From: Aphelenchoides besseyi
Taxonomy: Eukaryota; Nematoda; Chromadorea; Rhabditida; Aphelenchoididae
Length of the DNA stretch: 64,000 nucleotides
Assembly (NCBI GenBank): GCA_024699855.1
Contig: JAMPIQ010000002.1
Location: forward strand, 7,812,001-7,876,000
Reading direction: 5' to 3'
Shown piece by piece: positions 46,911 to 58,246 of this stretch. The notes under the pieces were generated by a model. It did not search any database. It was not told where the DNA came from and saw only the letters and a list, made by a program, of their open reading frames with translations. Positions within the stretch are counted from its first letter, which is position 1. The number at the start of each line of letters is the position of its first letter. Made by a program: the position numbers and the translations under genes.

Positions 46911-47970
46911 ATGCATCGACAACGGCCGCCAGCAAATCGATCTCTTGGTGCAATTAAGGGTAGACATTCTTTCTTTGTTAACGTCCACTACTATCCTATA
47001 TGTTTGTTCGATTATGCACAAACTTTGAAGATGTCAGTTGACTTGTTCGTGAACACAAACTTTCAGAAATGTTCAATGTTCTTTTCTCTCTTGCTAAAGA
47101 CCAGAGTTCGAGTGGAACGCCGATTTCTTCGCCAGCCAGTAAGTTGAATAACCGAACTTGATTTTCTTGCAATCTCTAGGCTCATCGCGCGAAGGTCTCA
47201 TCACAACCGTCTACAAACTCTATCATGCTCAGAACCGAATGCGCCGTGAGTTTTTGAATGTTTTATTTGTTGAATTTGTTTAGAACCTTACCAACGGATA
47301 AAGAACGCTCTAAAAAAGATGCAGGACGATTACATGGAGTCAAAGGAACGCAACATCCTAGTTCGATATTCACATATGCAGAAGATGGTTCACGAGGTCG
47401 TTTTATTGGAGAAACAGTACGTTTTGATGTTTATGGGATTACCATGTTTGTAGATATTGGCAGCTAATCGACATTCCCAATCAAGACATTTCAGAAACAC
47501 CAAATTGCTACGTTCTAAGGTCTTCTATTCGAGCACAAAATCAATAATCTGAAATGTGATTTTGCAGAGTAATGAACATGTTAGATGAGACCGGTAGTGT
47601 TGGGCCCAAAGCCGGTGGAATTGCATCTCTACTTGCTTCAAGTATCAAAATTGCAGAGAAAACAAAGGATGAAAGTCTGTTCGAAAAAATCAGATCGCAA
47701 TCGACGGAACAATTGAGGCGAGAGTGTGATTTGTTGTTTACTGATCTTTTCAAATTAATACGAAAATACCTTAGTTTGCGTGTGGTCGTTCACGAGTTGG
47801 CTATCTCGTATCAACGTACTGCTTATTTGCCAAGTAAGCAACTCATTAGCTATGATTGAGATTACAGTTCATTTTCAGTTGTTCCGAAGTTTTTGTTCTT
47901 AAAATCAATGATCAAAAGGGTTTTGCGTGCCCCAGCTTTTGCCGAAATTTGCCATGAAACAACCGATTGA
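46911..47970 (+). CDS. unrecognised helical protein, seven exons
   Basis: Exons 46911-46959, 47100-47138, 47180-47245, 47284-47416, 47454-47519, 47568-47833 and 47879-47970 all join by canonical GT-AG sites in phase and give about 236 residues. The start is MHRQRPPANRSLGAIK, followed by a Ser-rich linker. A basic helical stretch follows (YKLYHAQNRMRQPYQRIKNA, ALKKMQDDYMESKERN, HMQKMVHEVVLLEKQ), then QLIDIPNQDISETPNC and GPKAGGIASLLASSIKIAEK. After CDLLFTDLFKLIRKYLSLRV it ends AFAEICHETTD. No signal peptide or TM. The perfect splice phasing makes a real gene very likely; I do not recognise the family. Confidence 0.75.
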
Positions 47971-48241
47971 ACTGATACCAACCACTCAAAACACCTGAAT
48001 TGATTGACAAATAAAAACTATCGAACAAAGTTAACGAGATTGTGAATTATGCAACGATTAGCGACAGAACAAACACGAACAACCGCTGTTGTTCGAAAAT
48101 GTAAATTCAAGTCTCGTCAAAGACCGTCAACTTTTTGTACTGATACACGAATTTAAGTCGGGTGTTTGCATAGCTGTTGCATCGATAGTCAACATTAAAA
48201 CAGAAACCGTGAATTTTGTTCGTTTTGTTAAATTTCGAACT

Positions 48242-48868
48242 ATGTGTCGTTACATTGGTTATATTCTAAGCGCATACGCGCTTGCACTGGGCACATTTTA
48301 TGCTTATTTGTTATACGATGTGATTAATACTGTGCATTCCATTGCAAATGGCCCACTTGGCTCATTGGGAGCGTTGTTCGGTGCCGGTGGTGGAAGTTCG
48401 CTGCCACCACTTGGTTCAAGAACGACGACATCTACGACCACCACTCCACCACCAGTGAGCATCAATTAGTTGATTCTTTGTTGAACTCAAACTTCCAGAT
48501 TACAATGGACGCTTCGAAAGCCGCAATCCATCAGTTCATTAACGAAAAGATGAAGGACGTTAAGAAACGTGAACAATATCTTCGAGAGTTCTTGCCCGAT
48601 TGTGGACTCACTGATGAACATTTCAAAGAGGTAGTAACTGTTAGCGAAAACAATCAAAGATGTTTAGATGAACAAAATTTTGGACGGATTGCAATTCGAT
48701 CGTTTGAAAGACTATGAAACACGTTTGGGCGACTACGTTCGAAAGATCGCTGATCCACAAGTAAAACAAAAAGCTTTGGCCAAACTGAAAGAGTTCAGTG
48801 AAATGACGGTTGACATTGACGATTCAATTGAGCGATTGGCTGAGCATATTATGAAAGAAGAATTGTAA
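48242..48868 (+). CDS. unrecognised protein: TM anchor, Thr-rich linker, helical domain
   Basis: Exons 48242-48454, 48499-48630 and 48668-48868 join with phase-0 introns of 44 and 37 nt, giving 180 residues. The N-terminal hydrophobic segment (YIGYILSAYALALGTFYAYL) is a signal-anchor or uncleaved signal. A Gly/Ser stretch (GALFGAGGGSSLPPLGS) and a Thr/Pro linker (RTTTSTTTTPPP, mucin-like) follow. Last comes a charged all-helical domain (HQFINEKMKDVKKREQYLRE, KDYETRLGDYVRKIADPQVK, SIERLAEHIMKEEL). It is vaguely like nematode helical secreted proteins, but no signature was matched. The last two exons could instead be a separate gene starting at ATG 48505. Confidence 0.65.
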
Positions 48869-48934
48869 TTTCAAGCTGCTAATCCAATTGATTTATTTTG
48901 ATAAAACAAGTGTTTTTTATACGTTTAATTTAAT

Positions 48935-50427
48935 TTAACTGTGAGTGTTTTGTTTCTTGGCCAAATTCTCCGCCAACTTGTCCAAGAACTCGAAAGTGTT
49001 CAAGTAATCCGATCGGTCAACGCTGCAAACTAACATGTAAAGTGCAAAGATCCGAAACCTCACTTGTTGGTGTTTTTAACACAAATCGCCAAGTCCTTGG
49101 TCATATGTCCGGCTTCAATGGTCTCAATACAAACCGCTTCGAGATTCTCGGCGAATTTGGCCAACGCTTCGTTTTTGTCCAATTTAGCACGATGAGCAAG
49201 ACCACGAGTCCAAGCAAAGATCGAAGCTAAACATCAGCACTGTGGAATGTTTTTCGTAAGTAAACTAACCGATTGGATTGGTACTCGTTTCTTTGCCTTG
49301 TTGATGTTGTCGATAATGCCGAGTAACAGTTCCATGAGCAGCCTCGGATTCGATCGTTTTACCGTCTGGACAAACCAAAACCGATGTCATCAGACCAAGA
49401 GAGCCGTAGCCTTGAGCGACGGAATCTGATTGCACATCTCCATCGTAATTCGAAAAGAAAAACGACGATTAAATGAATATTCGAATACTCACTTTGCACG
49501 CCCAAACGAAACCACCTTCGCTTTTCATTGCTTGAGCGACCATCTAAACTGTCAAATGTCAAAAGATTTATGACTACAAAAACTTGCATCATCAATCAGT
49601 CGATGTTCGTACCAAATTTTGGCATCTTCGAATTTTGATTTATAGTCACGCTCGTAAATTTCTTGGAAAATGTCTTTGAAGCGTCCATCGTATCGTTTCA
49701 AGATCGTATTCTTCGTGCTGTACAGCTAGTTATCTATCAATAATTCGGATAACAAACCTCAAGTAAAGGGGTAAGCGGCGTTGAAGTGCATACTCTAGAG
49801 ATGACTTTGCGAAATCGCGAATCGATTCGTCGGTATTGTACATCGCAAGTGCGACTCCACATCCGTCGTATTCATTGACTTTATGAACAATCGGTTTTCC
49901 ACCATCCTTTGGCTTGAATGCAATCTCCAAAGTTCCTGGTCCGGGAACAACAAAATCCGTAGCTTTGTACTGATCGAATTTAGAATGACGACCAATTATG
50001 ATCGGTTTTTTCCACGAATTAACCAATCTTGGGATGTTTTTGATGACGATCGGCTCTCGGAAGATCGTTCCACCCAAAATATTTCTAATCGTTCCATTGG
50101 GCGACTTCCACATTTCTTTCAACTTGAACTCCTCTACGCGTTGTTCATCAGGAGTGATGGTGGCGCACTTCACCGCAACATTGTAAGTTTTAGTCGCTTC
50201 AGCGGCGTCGTGAGTTACTTGATCGTTTGTTTTATCTCGATTCTCGATACCCAAATCGAAATAATGCAAACGAAGATCGACGTACGGAAGAATCAGTTTC
50301 TCTTTTATCAAATCCCAAATGATTCTGAAAGTAGATGTCCGATTAATGTCTGTGTCGAATGAAGTAATAACCGTGTCATTTCATCGCCTTGCATCTCCAC
50401 AACGTCACCACCTTGGATCTTCGACAT
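48935..50427 (-). CDS. idh-1: NADP-dependent isocitrate dehydrogenase
   Basis: Oxidative decarboxylation of isocitrate to 2-oxoglutarate with NADPH production; a homodimeric, Mg/Mn-dependent enzyme. It starts [19 protein letters not shown] (ATG 50427) and continues [37 protein letters not shown] (substrate-binding), [88 protein letters not shown] (NADP-binding), [20 protein letters not shown], ending [13 protein letters not shown]. The lack of a leader suggests the cytosolic form. However, a TTACAG acceptor lies upstream of the ATG and the frame stays open (QSIRAK-M), so a spliced 5' exon, possibly a mitochondrial leader, may exist. Introns are short and canonical. Confidence 0.95.
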
Positions 50428-51288
50428 TTTTGCACGAATTGATTGCCTGTAACAGTAAAAGTCAAAGCAAATTACGACAGAACACGATCAATACACGTTT
50501 TCATGCAAATTCACAAGCACCATTCCGTTGATAAACAAAAACATCGAAGATCGTTTTCCGTGTCGCGACTCATCAAAACGCAAGTCAAGAATGCGAAGTC
50601 CAAAAGCGTGAAATGGCGATAACATCAATCGCACGTGCTGACAGAAACAATGTCGAGTCAAAGACGATTGATAAAACGAAGACGTTCGGTATCGTTGGAC
50701 GTAAAATGCACTTCGCAAACTTTGACCAGCAATCGCTCTCGACTAAAACCGCCCAAAAAGTTGCAGCGTCAACGACCGACGTGGCGACTGTTTGAGTGTT
50801 CAATGTATCCGCTTTTTATGAAGCAGATCAACCTCGTTCTCTCAAGGTCAAAGTCTACGACGAGATCGTCCAGCTGATGCGCAAAGAAGGGCATTGGCAT
50901 TTTGTACAAAGTCAAAATGCGACGAGATAATCTGTGCCAGTGAAGAGCTCGTTAGAATACGAAGTTCAGTCGACATTGATTGTGTTTTCATTTACAAACG
51001 AGTTCAGCACTTATGTTCAACGAAAGTGCAATGTGGCTTCTAATCAGCGTCTTTCGATGTTACCAACAAGTTCAGTTCTCTTGTTTATGATCTCAACAAT
51101 TCTATAAGAACACATTATATAGGTCTGCTGCGAAAATTATGTCAAAAAGAATATGAAGAATGAAAATTTGTGTTTTGATCATTTCAAAGTACAATACGAG
51201 GAACTAAAAGTGCAAATACGCGTTGCGTGATACGATTGACGTGATTAGAAACGTGCCATTTGATGAATGACACAAAAGAAACGTGAAT
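50428..51288. other. intergenic, IDH 5' / globin 3'
   Basis: About 860 bases. Open but featureless basic frames lie on both strands at 50488-50877. This is the likely place for an IDH 5' exon and promoter. No independent gene supported. Confidence 0.4.
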
Positions 51289-52280
51289 TTATTCGGAATC
51301 TGAGGAGCTGTTCATCAAACTTTTACACAAAGTTCCTCGTCGGTCACTCGATCCACTCTCCATACTACTGATAGTCACTGAAAACGAAAACTTGCACTGA
51401 AAACTCGAATCTCAACGAACTTACGGCCATCAAACTCATTGACGCTTTCACGATGCGCTTTACGGTTCTTGAGATCTTGTTGAAGTCCAATCTGAAAAGG
51501 TCTAAATGACAGTCATTAGATTAGTCAACTCACTTTCATTCGTTTGATTATTGTTTTCAACAAAATTCTCCATAGAATCATCACCTTGTCTATGACAACT
51601 ATATTTCTGAAGTGCTTATCCTCACTCAAGACTGTTCGAAAATGAAATAACGAGCATTCAATAAAAACATTCCAATGATGCGCTGAGAAGCCACGATTTT
51701 CAGTCAGACGGCCGTGGCGCCGACCAAGATTGTCTGAGGAGAGAAAGCTACACTTTAGCTCTCATCGCCAAATCAACACGGTACCGATTTTACTGAGTGG
51801 TTTCCGCACGGTAAAACTGGTATCGTTGAACTTCCCGCTTCGCGGGGAGTCGATTGATATGCATTCTGGCGGATTTCTAGGATGGGAGCTAAGGTGTAGT
51901 TTACCCAGAATAGGTTCCGCTTTGACCATATTGTCCAGTGCTTCAACGGTTGTTTCGATGATCTAAAAAATTGGAAATCCCAACGGTGAGTAATCGAATC
52001 TGACTAGCCTCCATGAATCGTCGCCCATGAAACTCGATTTCTTTTAACACTTTCTCCGACTTTGGGGCCGCAAAATTTGTAAACGGAAAACTGAAACGTG
52101 CAATCAAATCCAGTTTGCCTTGCTTTCTTACAGTGCTTTTGTATCTGGAGACTGCGCAAAAATCATATCGAAGATTTCACGTCCCAAGTCGTTGATTTGA
52201 CGCCGCAAAACCTTCCAAGACACACGAAGCAAATCCTTTTCTTCCTTTGTCATTCGCGTTATATGTTCCATGCGATACAT
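51289..52280 (-). CDS. globin with C-terminal extension
   Basis: Haem-binding globin. It starts MYRMEHITRMTKEEKDLLRV (ATG 52280, just after a TTTCAG acceptor). Helices A-B read WKVLRRQINDLGREIFDMIF and the CD region DTKALFPFTNF, with the conserved Phe. The E helix reads FHGRRFM with the distal-position His. The F helix reads LGRRHGRL with the proximal His, and GFSAHHWNVFIECSLFHFRT corresponds to G/H. The C-terminal tail (IGLQQDLKNRKAHRESVNEF; ISSMESGSSDRRGTLCKSLM) is Ser-rich and extends past the fold, ending at TAA 51289. This resembles nematode neuroglobin-like or membrane-type globins with extensions. The intron between RFME and IIETTVEALD lacks an obvious GT donor (GAG|GCTAGT). The intron 51734-51904 is an inverted repeat (separate entry). 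Confidence 0.87.
51734..51904 (+). repeat. 171-nt globin intron made of a large palindrome with two inner hairpins
   Basis: The outer arms 51748-51766 (CTACACTTTAGCTCTCATC) and 51881-51899 (GATGGGAGCTAAGGTGTAG) pair at 19/19 positions when read as plus-strand RNA, including two U-G wobbles. GCCA/UGGC (51767-51770 / 51867-51870) and AUCAA/UUGAU extend the stem. Inner hairpin A pairs 51780-51793 with 51811-51824 (13 of 14). Inner hairpin B (51830-51850) has a 9-bp stem and UUC loop (ACTTCCCGC TTC GCGGGGAGT). The arms end two bases from the globin donor (GT|AAACTACACC), so the palindrome nearly defines the intron. It is either a MITE/introner-like insertion or a plus-strand structured RNA. Confidence 0.75.
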
Positions 52281-53779
52281 CGTGAACAAAGCAAACTGAA
52301 AAGATGTAAAAGTCACGAGTAATAACAATTAGAAGCAAAATTAAGATGCGAAACTGGACTTCGAAATAGCCGAATTTACAAAGTTATAGGATTTTACTTT
52401 TTATACTATCAGTTGTAAGAGTTTGAATAATATGATTAACAAGTCGACAATTTAAATAACAATGTTGCTTTAATCCTAGAAGCAAACGATTTGTCGCGAA
52501 GACTGAATGTAACTGTAACGCTTTTACGGAAGCAAACAAAGAAGAAGTAAGATTATTGGGAACTAAGAGATTGTGTGTTGGATGTTCAACATCAGTAAAT
52601 GTGTTGAAAGAAACACGCTACATCGACTATTTTCTCAATTCCGATTGGTTTTATTGACTTCCGGGGCCAGAAGTTGCACGAGTTAACTTTCAGATTTTTG
52701 TCAACACTCAACAAAACCAAAGTTTATCGATCCAATAGGTTTCCTAGTGCATAATGGCGAGTGTAGTTTCCGTTTATACGCACAATATTCTCGGTCTTTC
52801 CGTCGAAATGAGTTTACAGATACAAAACGAAAACTCGTGCGACTACGAAAGAAAACGCCTTAACGACGTAACACAGAAGCCACCAGTGACTTGTCTCAAT
52901 GCTTCGACTGATGATTAGAAGCAGAACAGCCAACTCCAGACAGCCAATACTCGTTACACTCTGAAGATTATTGATCATAACGTTAAAATAACTGCTCATT
53001 CAGTCCGGACACCCGCGTGAATATCCACGCTGCGTTTTTCTAATTGGAAATTACGCGGAAGTCAAACTCGAAATGTAATCTTTCGATTTCAATGATGTTT
53101 GATATGACTTCCCGAAAAACAATTGTGATGAGAAAGGATTACTGAACTACTCATTTTCCAAAAAGAATGCGGATTATGTCAATGGGCTTCTCATTGTTAA
53201 GTGACCTTCATCAAAGAAGTCGGAAATTAACAGAAACGAAAGTAGTGCGCGATGTTCACATTTAAAATTGAAATTCCAACTAAACATCTTGAGATGTTCA
53301 GAGAAAAGTCAGAAGGAACAAGGAGCTTAGACGCACTACGGTAATTCTCGACTTCCGGTTTTGTCTGTAACGAAAGGACTAATCATCGACAGAACTAATG
53401 TTGTCGTTTCCGTTTATGCACAAATGTTGTTTCTATTTCGGAACTGACATCGAACTGGGTCGTCCTTCAATTCAAAGGATCATCGATTCCATAGATGCAA
53501 ATTTGTGGCAGGTTTCGCAATGGAAATCATATGTTCACGGTCGCATCTTTGACTACAAATGTGATTTTGCTCGTTTTAAGTACAGAGTGTTAGAAGGAAT
53601 GCAACGCACGTGTTATACAAATGCTTAAGTTCAAGTAAATATCGTTGTTCTCAGATTTGGTTCCTATTTCTACGGATATTTTGAACTGAAAAGTTTATTC
53701 TTGAGTTCATCAGATTAACAAAAAACAGCTTCAAAATTAACAAGAAAACAAAATGAGATCGAGCAAATGTTCTTGCGGA
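52281..53779. other. 1.5 kb intergenic with two doubtful small ORFs
   Basis: Minus-strand ATG 52999-52814 encodes 61 residues with two hydrophobic runs (CLELAVLLLIISRSI; WWLLCYVVKAFSFVVARVFV). It could be a tiny membrane protein or an exon. Plus-strand ATG 53398-53628 encodes 76 residues (HKCCFYFGTDIELGRPSIQR) with no recognised family. Neither has splice support. The rest is presumed globin promoter and GTF2H4 3' flank. Confidence 0.3.
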
Positions 53780-55490
53780 CTACTTGCTTTTTTGTGTCTT
53801 CCAGTCTCGTACCAATTCGTGTCCATCGTCCGTTACAACAATCACATGTTGAGCTGGGATTTCGAACAAAAGAATTTGGTTTTCTGTACAGAAATTACGC
53901 ATTTGAAGGTATTCCTCTTCCGATTCGAATGTTGAATACATGACACAATCCTGACAAACCAAACGCTCACGTTCCTCTTCCCACAAATGCACCTGAAATA
54001 GCGATTGACCGAACACACGATCGAGTGTGTACCTGATCGACAACAGTCGGTGGTACACAATGCAGAGCACCGTGTGCTTCAATAGATTTCCAGTGGGAGT
54101 TAGAGCGCAAGTATTGTGTGATTTGACGAGCTGTGATTCCGGCTTGCAACGCTCGACGAACAGATTCACGCGTCATATGAACGACCACAAAATTCGGGAA
54201 ACGGCAATGTGGTTCAGTGAAAGTAGCTAAGACAGACAAGTGAAGCTCCGAGTTCGTGTATGCGTAGAGTCGGTAGTTTGTTTCAGTAACGAGAAATCCT
54301 TTATCTCGTCCCACTTCGACCAATCCTTCACGTATACTGTCGGTTGCAACCAGCGAAATGAGCAATGGAGTAATGAAGAAAAACCTGAAGCGCAATTCAA
54401 ATTTTCAATAAACTGACGTATGACTAACCCATCTTTACGTTTTCGGATAAAAATAAGACCCAATTCGCGAAGATGGACGAGAAACGAGTTGATCGTATCG
54501 TTCCAGTTATCGTCAATAACAAATGGAGTTGTGTTATTGCGATTAGAAGACTCATCGGAGTTCAAGCGATCAAAGACTGTAACAACGTTTAATAGAAACA
54601 AGTTGAATATCGAAAACTAACCATCAGTCGCTGTGACACACAAACAAAGTCGAAAAAAGAACTCGAGAAGCACAACAACATGGCCAGGCGAAGTTGCTTC
54701 CAAATACTTAAGATAGTAAATCAGATATGTCCAGATTTGTTCATTTCTGCTCAACAACAAGAATTGAAAACCCAAAGAAGTGATTTCCATTTCACGAGTG
54801 GCTAAATTACAAGGCAATCAAACGAATCGTTGATATGTTCGAAAACTTACTTTGTCTTGTAAAACCAATGTGTTGAAATAACTCTCGCGTATTTGTCGAC
54901 ACGTTTTTCACCGCATTATCACTTGGAAGTGCCAGATAGGTTAGAATACATTCCCAACGTTCGACTGCTTTCTGATACAAATCTTTGCTTGCTGCTTTAC
55001 GCGTCTTTGTGTCCAACTCTCGAATTCCGATACCCGATGTTTCAACCGCGCTTTTCTGCGTTGTTGTCATGTAATTGTAACGGAAAAAGGACTAAAACTT
55101 GTCGGATCTTAGTATAAGCACAAATTCAACGTACCTGCAATGTTACAATTCCCGTTCGATTATCCTCAACTAACAAATGCAATTTCTGCAACAAAGTAAT
55201 GTTGTCAACAATAACGTTGATTTGTTCAGGATTGCATTGTTTTGTAATGTCACTAGAACTCGAATAATCAAAGCGAATACTAAGTGAACTTACAAGTCCT
55301 TACTGAAAACCATCATAGCAACACACTGCTGAGAAACCGGTGGTAGTAACCGGAAGATGGCCAAACAGCAGGCTTCCGATTGATAGAGCTGCTCCATTAT
55401 GTCGGCACTTAATCCCGCCAAGTAGGCCAAAAATGGACGGTCGGCGAGTTCAGAGGCCATTTGGTCTGAACAACAAGCTTTTAAGATCAT
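53780..55490 (-). CDS. GTF2H4: TFIIH subunit 4 (p52)
   Basis: Core TFIIH subunit that anchors the XPB helicase and is needed for promoter opening and nucleotide-excision repair. N-terminal exon: FLAYLAGLSADIMEQLYQSE, CCLAIFRLLPPVSQQCVAMM. Next come ITLLQKLHLLVEDN, FFRYNYMTTTQ, KDLYQKAVERWECILTYLAL and TSLGFQFLLLSRNEQIWTYL. The winged-helix region reads NSFLVHLRELGLIFIRKRKD. The C-terminal XPB-interacting part reads GFLVTETNYRLYAYTNSELH, FPNFVVVHMTRESVRRALQA, GITARQITQYLRSNSH and CVPPTVVDQVHLWEEERERL, ending VVTDDGHELVRDWKTQKSK. The match to p52 is collinear and complete. Start: ATG 55490 (MILKACCSDQM) or ATG 55460 (MASELADRPF); the frame continues upstream across a possible 29-nt intron without another ATG. 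It lies 335 nt downstream of CNOT11 on the same strand. Confidence 0.94.
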
Positions 55491-55824
55491 ATCCTATTCA
55501 GTTTAAATAAAAGGCGATATACCTGTTTGTTAAAGGAATCGATCAATTCACGGCATACATGGTTTTAATTGTATAACAAAAGTAATGCATCGAAACAATT
55601 GATGCACGATGAAATGACAACAAAACGGCAAAAAGTTAAATGGCATTTACATACAAAACCCGGCAATAAAAAAATACCCTCAGGAGAATTAGAAATTTGG
55701 AATCTAAAAGGCAACAGTCCGAAGGCAAAGATAATCGTATGACCGGTTGAGTAGAAAAATGGCATTAAAAAGAACAACAAGCGTAGAAATTTCATACTCT
55801 AGACATCAATAAAACCAATCAGAT

Positions 55825-58246
55825 TCATTTGAGTTGAGCAATAGCTTGATACAGTTGGGAAGTTTCCTTGACCGATGAAAACATGGTTGAAAAGCTTTGC
55901 ATTTCGGCAACACGCGGCTAAATGCCAAAATATTATCATGGATGGCCGTGTTGTATCCAAACCTTGACATTGAAATTCGCCAATCGCACCAACGATGTAA
56001 AAAAGACGCATACCATTCGGACCATTCGATGAGTGGGCAAATGGTTGGCATCCGCTTTTTCACAAGTCTGAATGCAGTAGGTAATGTATGAGTTCAAAAA
56101 TTCTTCAGGAATCATCAGTGACTGAAGCAGATATGATAGTTAATGATCATTGAGTCTGAACTAACCGCTCGCTCGCAAGACGTGATATAGCGACTGACTG
56201 CAACCATACTTTGAACTGACAAGTCGCTGGTAAGAATCACTTCAAAATAACTAAAAACAAATTTAATAACACATAGAAGCAATTAATTTTACCTATAAAG
56301 TTGAGATGAACGACGAGCATGAGTTTGAAGGAGAATCTCTGCCGCCAAATCGGGTTGAGAATCCACGATTGAGTTGAAATCACGAGGTGAGACTTCGACA
56401 CTGGCCAGAATTTCGCGATCGGTACTCAAAATTCCGAGCAACTTCGTGATGTATGTTTTTCCCAATGACAACCCGCCGCCTTCAATTATGCGCTTCATAA
56501 CACTGATCGCAAATTGACGGTCTTCGACTTTTTGTTCTTCGGCAGAAAGTGCATGTGTTGACGGCAAACTTGAAGACGGAGAAGCAGATCGAGCATGTGA
56601 TCCTGCTGGTAGTCCAATCGGTTCCGGCATTCGTGATATACTCGACGACGCCGATTGGAATGTTGCAGTTGACGCTGAAGAAGGCGAAGCCGAATAAGAA
56701 GCCCGCATTGCAGCTGGAATTCCGCCGGGAATTTCTGTGCGGTTTCCAATTTGTGTGACATCAGGTCGAGCGCCAATTGGCATTGGCCGGCTTCCAATTG
56801 GTCCAAGCTGAGATTGCGAGTTCGACTGATGCATTGCAAGAGTGGACATGTCGTTCATTGCGCTTCGACGAGCCATAACTTCGGCTGGAGTCATTCCCGG
56901 TGGCATTTGATAGCCGTAAACTCCGGGCGCTGGTGCACATGTCGATTGGCCAGGACCTTAAAAATCATTTAAAATGTAAGAGCTAAAATTGTCTACCTCC
57001 ACTCGACGATCCATAAGCGTCCAATGAAGTTGCGGATGAACGAAATTGCGGTTGTTGACTACTTGCTTCGCTTGTGTGACCAATGATACCCGGGGCTGCG
57101 GCATTGTTGTGTTGTTGAGACAAATGAGGCGGAGGAGCTATTTGTGATTGCGGAAGAGCATACGAATAATGACGATGATTGTACAAACTGCTCTGACTTA
57201 GACCAACATCTGCTTGTCGAGTATTCAAATCGAAAGCGGTGAACGAACTTCGAAAGTCAGTAGTGTTTGGTGGACGCACGGACTTGAAAGAACTTATGTT
57301 TTTACTCACAAGTTTACTTACCGAACGATCAATGCATTGACTCAAGCTTTGATATTTGAAGTTCGCTAAACTCGGTGGAACTAAACTCAAAACGATTCTT
57401 TGAATTTCGGCAAAGATCTCTGGTTGATTCAGCTGAACAAAAATCGGATGCGTTTGGGCAGACTGATCGGTTTTAAGGACCATGTCGAAAAACGGGCACA
57501 AACGCAGTTGATACTCGACGAACGCTTTCAATGGACTAATTTTCTGGAGCTGAAAATAAAAGACGAAAATCCAAAGACAAACCAATCGACTTACATTCGT
57601 TGAATCAGCGGGAACAGACGAATCGGCAACAATCGCTGGACTCAATTTGGCAATTTCTTCGTGAACATCTCCGTGTGTCAAAATACGACCAACGAAATGG
57701 GCTTCTTGTGCCGTGATCTTCGGGAAAGTCCCGCACAAGTGAAGTAAACTCTTGTCTGTTGAATTTGTTCCCGGTGGTGACATGTGATTCCAGAATATTT
57801 TCAGCAAAACCAAAAGATACGGATGAGAGTAAATACCCGACTTGTCGACAATCTGCCGCGGCCACAAATCTTTCAAACTGAAACCAGAAGTCAACAGAAA
57901 ACCGCGTTGCTAATACCGATAAATGAAATAACAGATCATCAATCGCTGAGTAACATGAGCCACAAATCGATGTTCTTCGTAAAGTGACAACAGGTACAAA
58001 CACAAAACCGTGGAGTTTCGTTCGCGAAAATACTGAAAACACGGATATTCGAGCACGCCGACGCCTCAACTTGCCATCAAAAACCGGTCGCCCAGTGCTT
58101 TGAAGTTGATCTCCTTGTAAGTGAATAAACTTAAAACACTAAATGAAGCGCTCCAATGGAACAGAAGCAAACCTGTGAATAAAAATCATGTCTTTTCGAG
58201 CATCGTTCAAATTAATCTGATATATGCTCTGCATCGTTTGTGTCAT
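55825..58246 (-). CDS. CNOT11: CCR4-NOT complex subunit 11
   Basis: Subunit that, with CNOT10, docks on the CNOT1 N-terminus of the mRNA deadenylase. The start exon MTQTMQSIYQINLNDARKDM (ATG 58246) leads to LFTYKEINFKALGDRFLM. A GC-AG intron (ATG|GCAAGT...TTTTCAG) leads on to YFRERNSTVLCLYLLSLYEE / HVTQRLMICYFIYR. The DUF2363-type conserved C-terminus is clear: SVMKRIIEGGGLSLGKTYIT, KLLGILSTDREILASVEVSP, DSQPDLAAEILLQTHARRSS, YFEVILTSDLSVQSMVAVSR, YCIQTCEKADANHLPTHRMV, RMVCVFFTSLVRLANFNVK, and RVAEMQSFSTMFSSVKETSQ up to TGA 55825. The middle is a long Ser/Ala/Gln/Pro-rich disordered linker (about 56550-57250). It is divergent from MRE11, 275 bp away. Confidence 0.87.
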
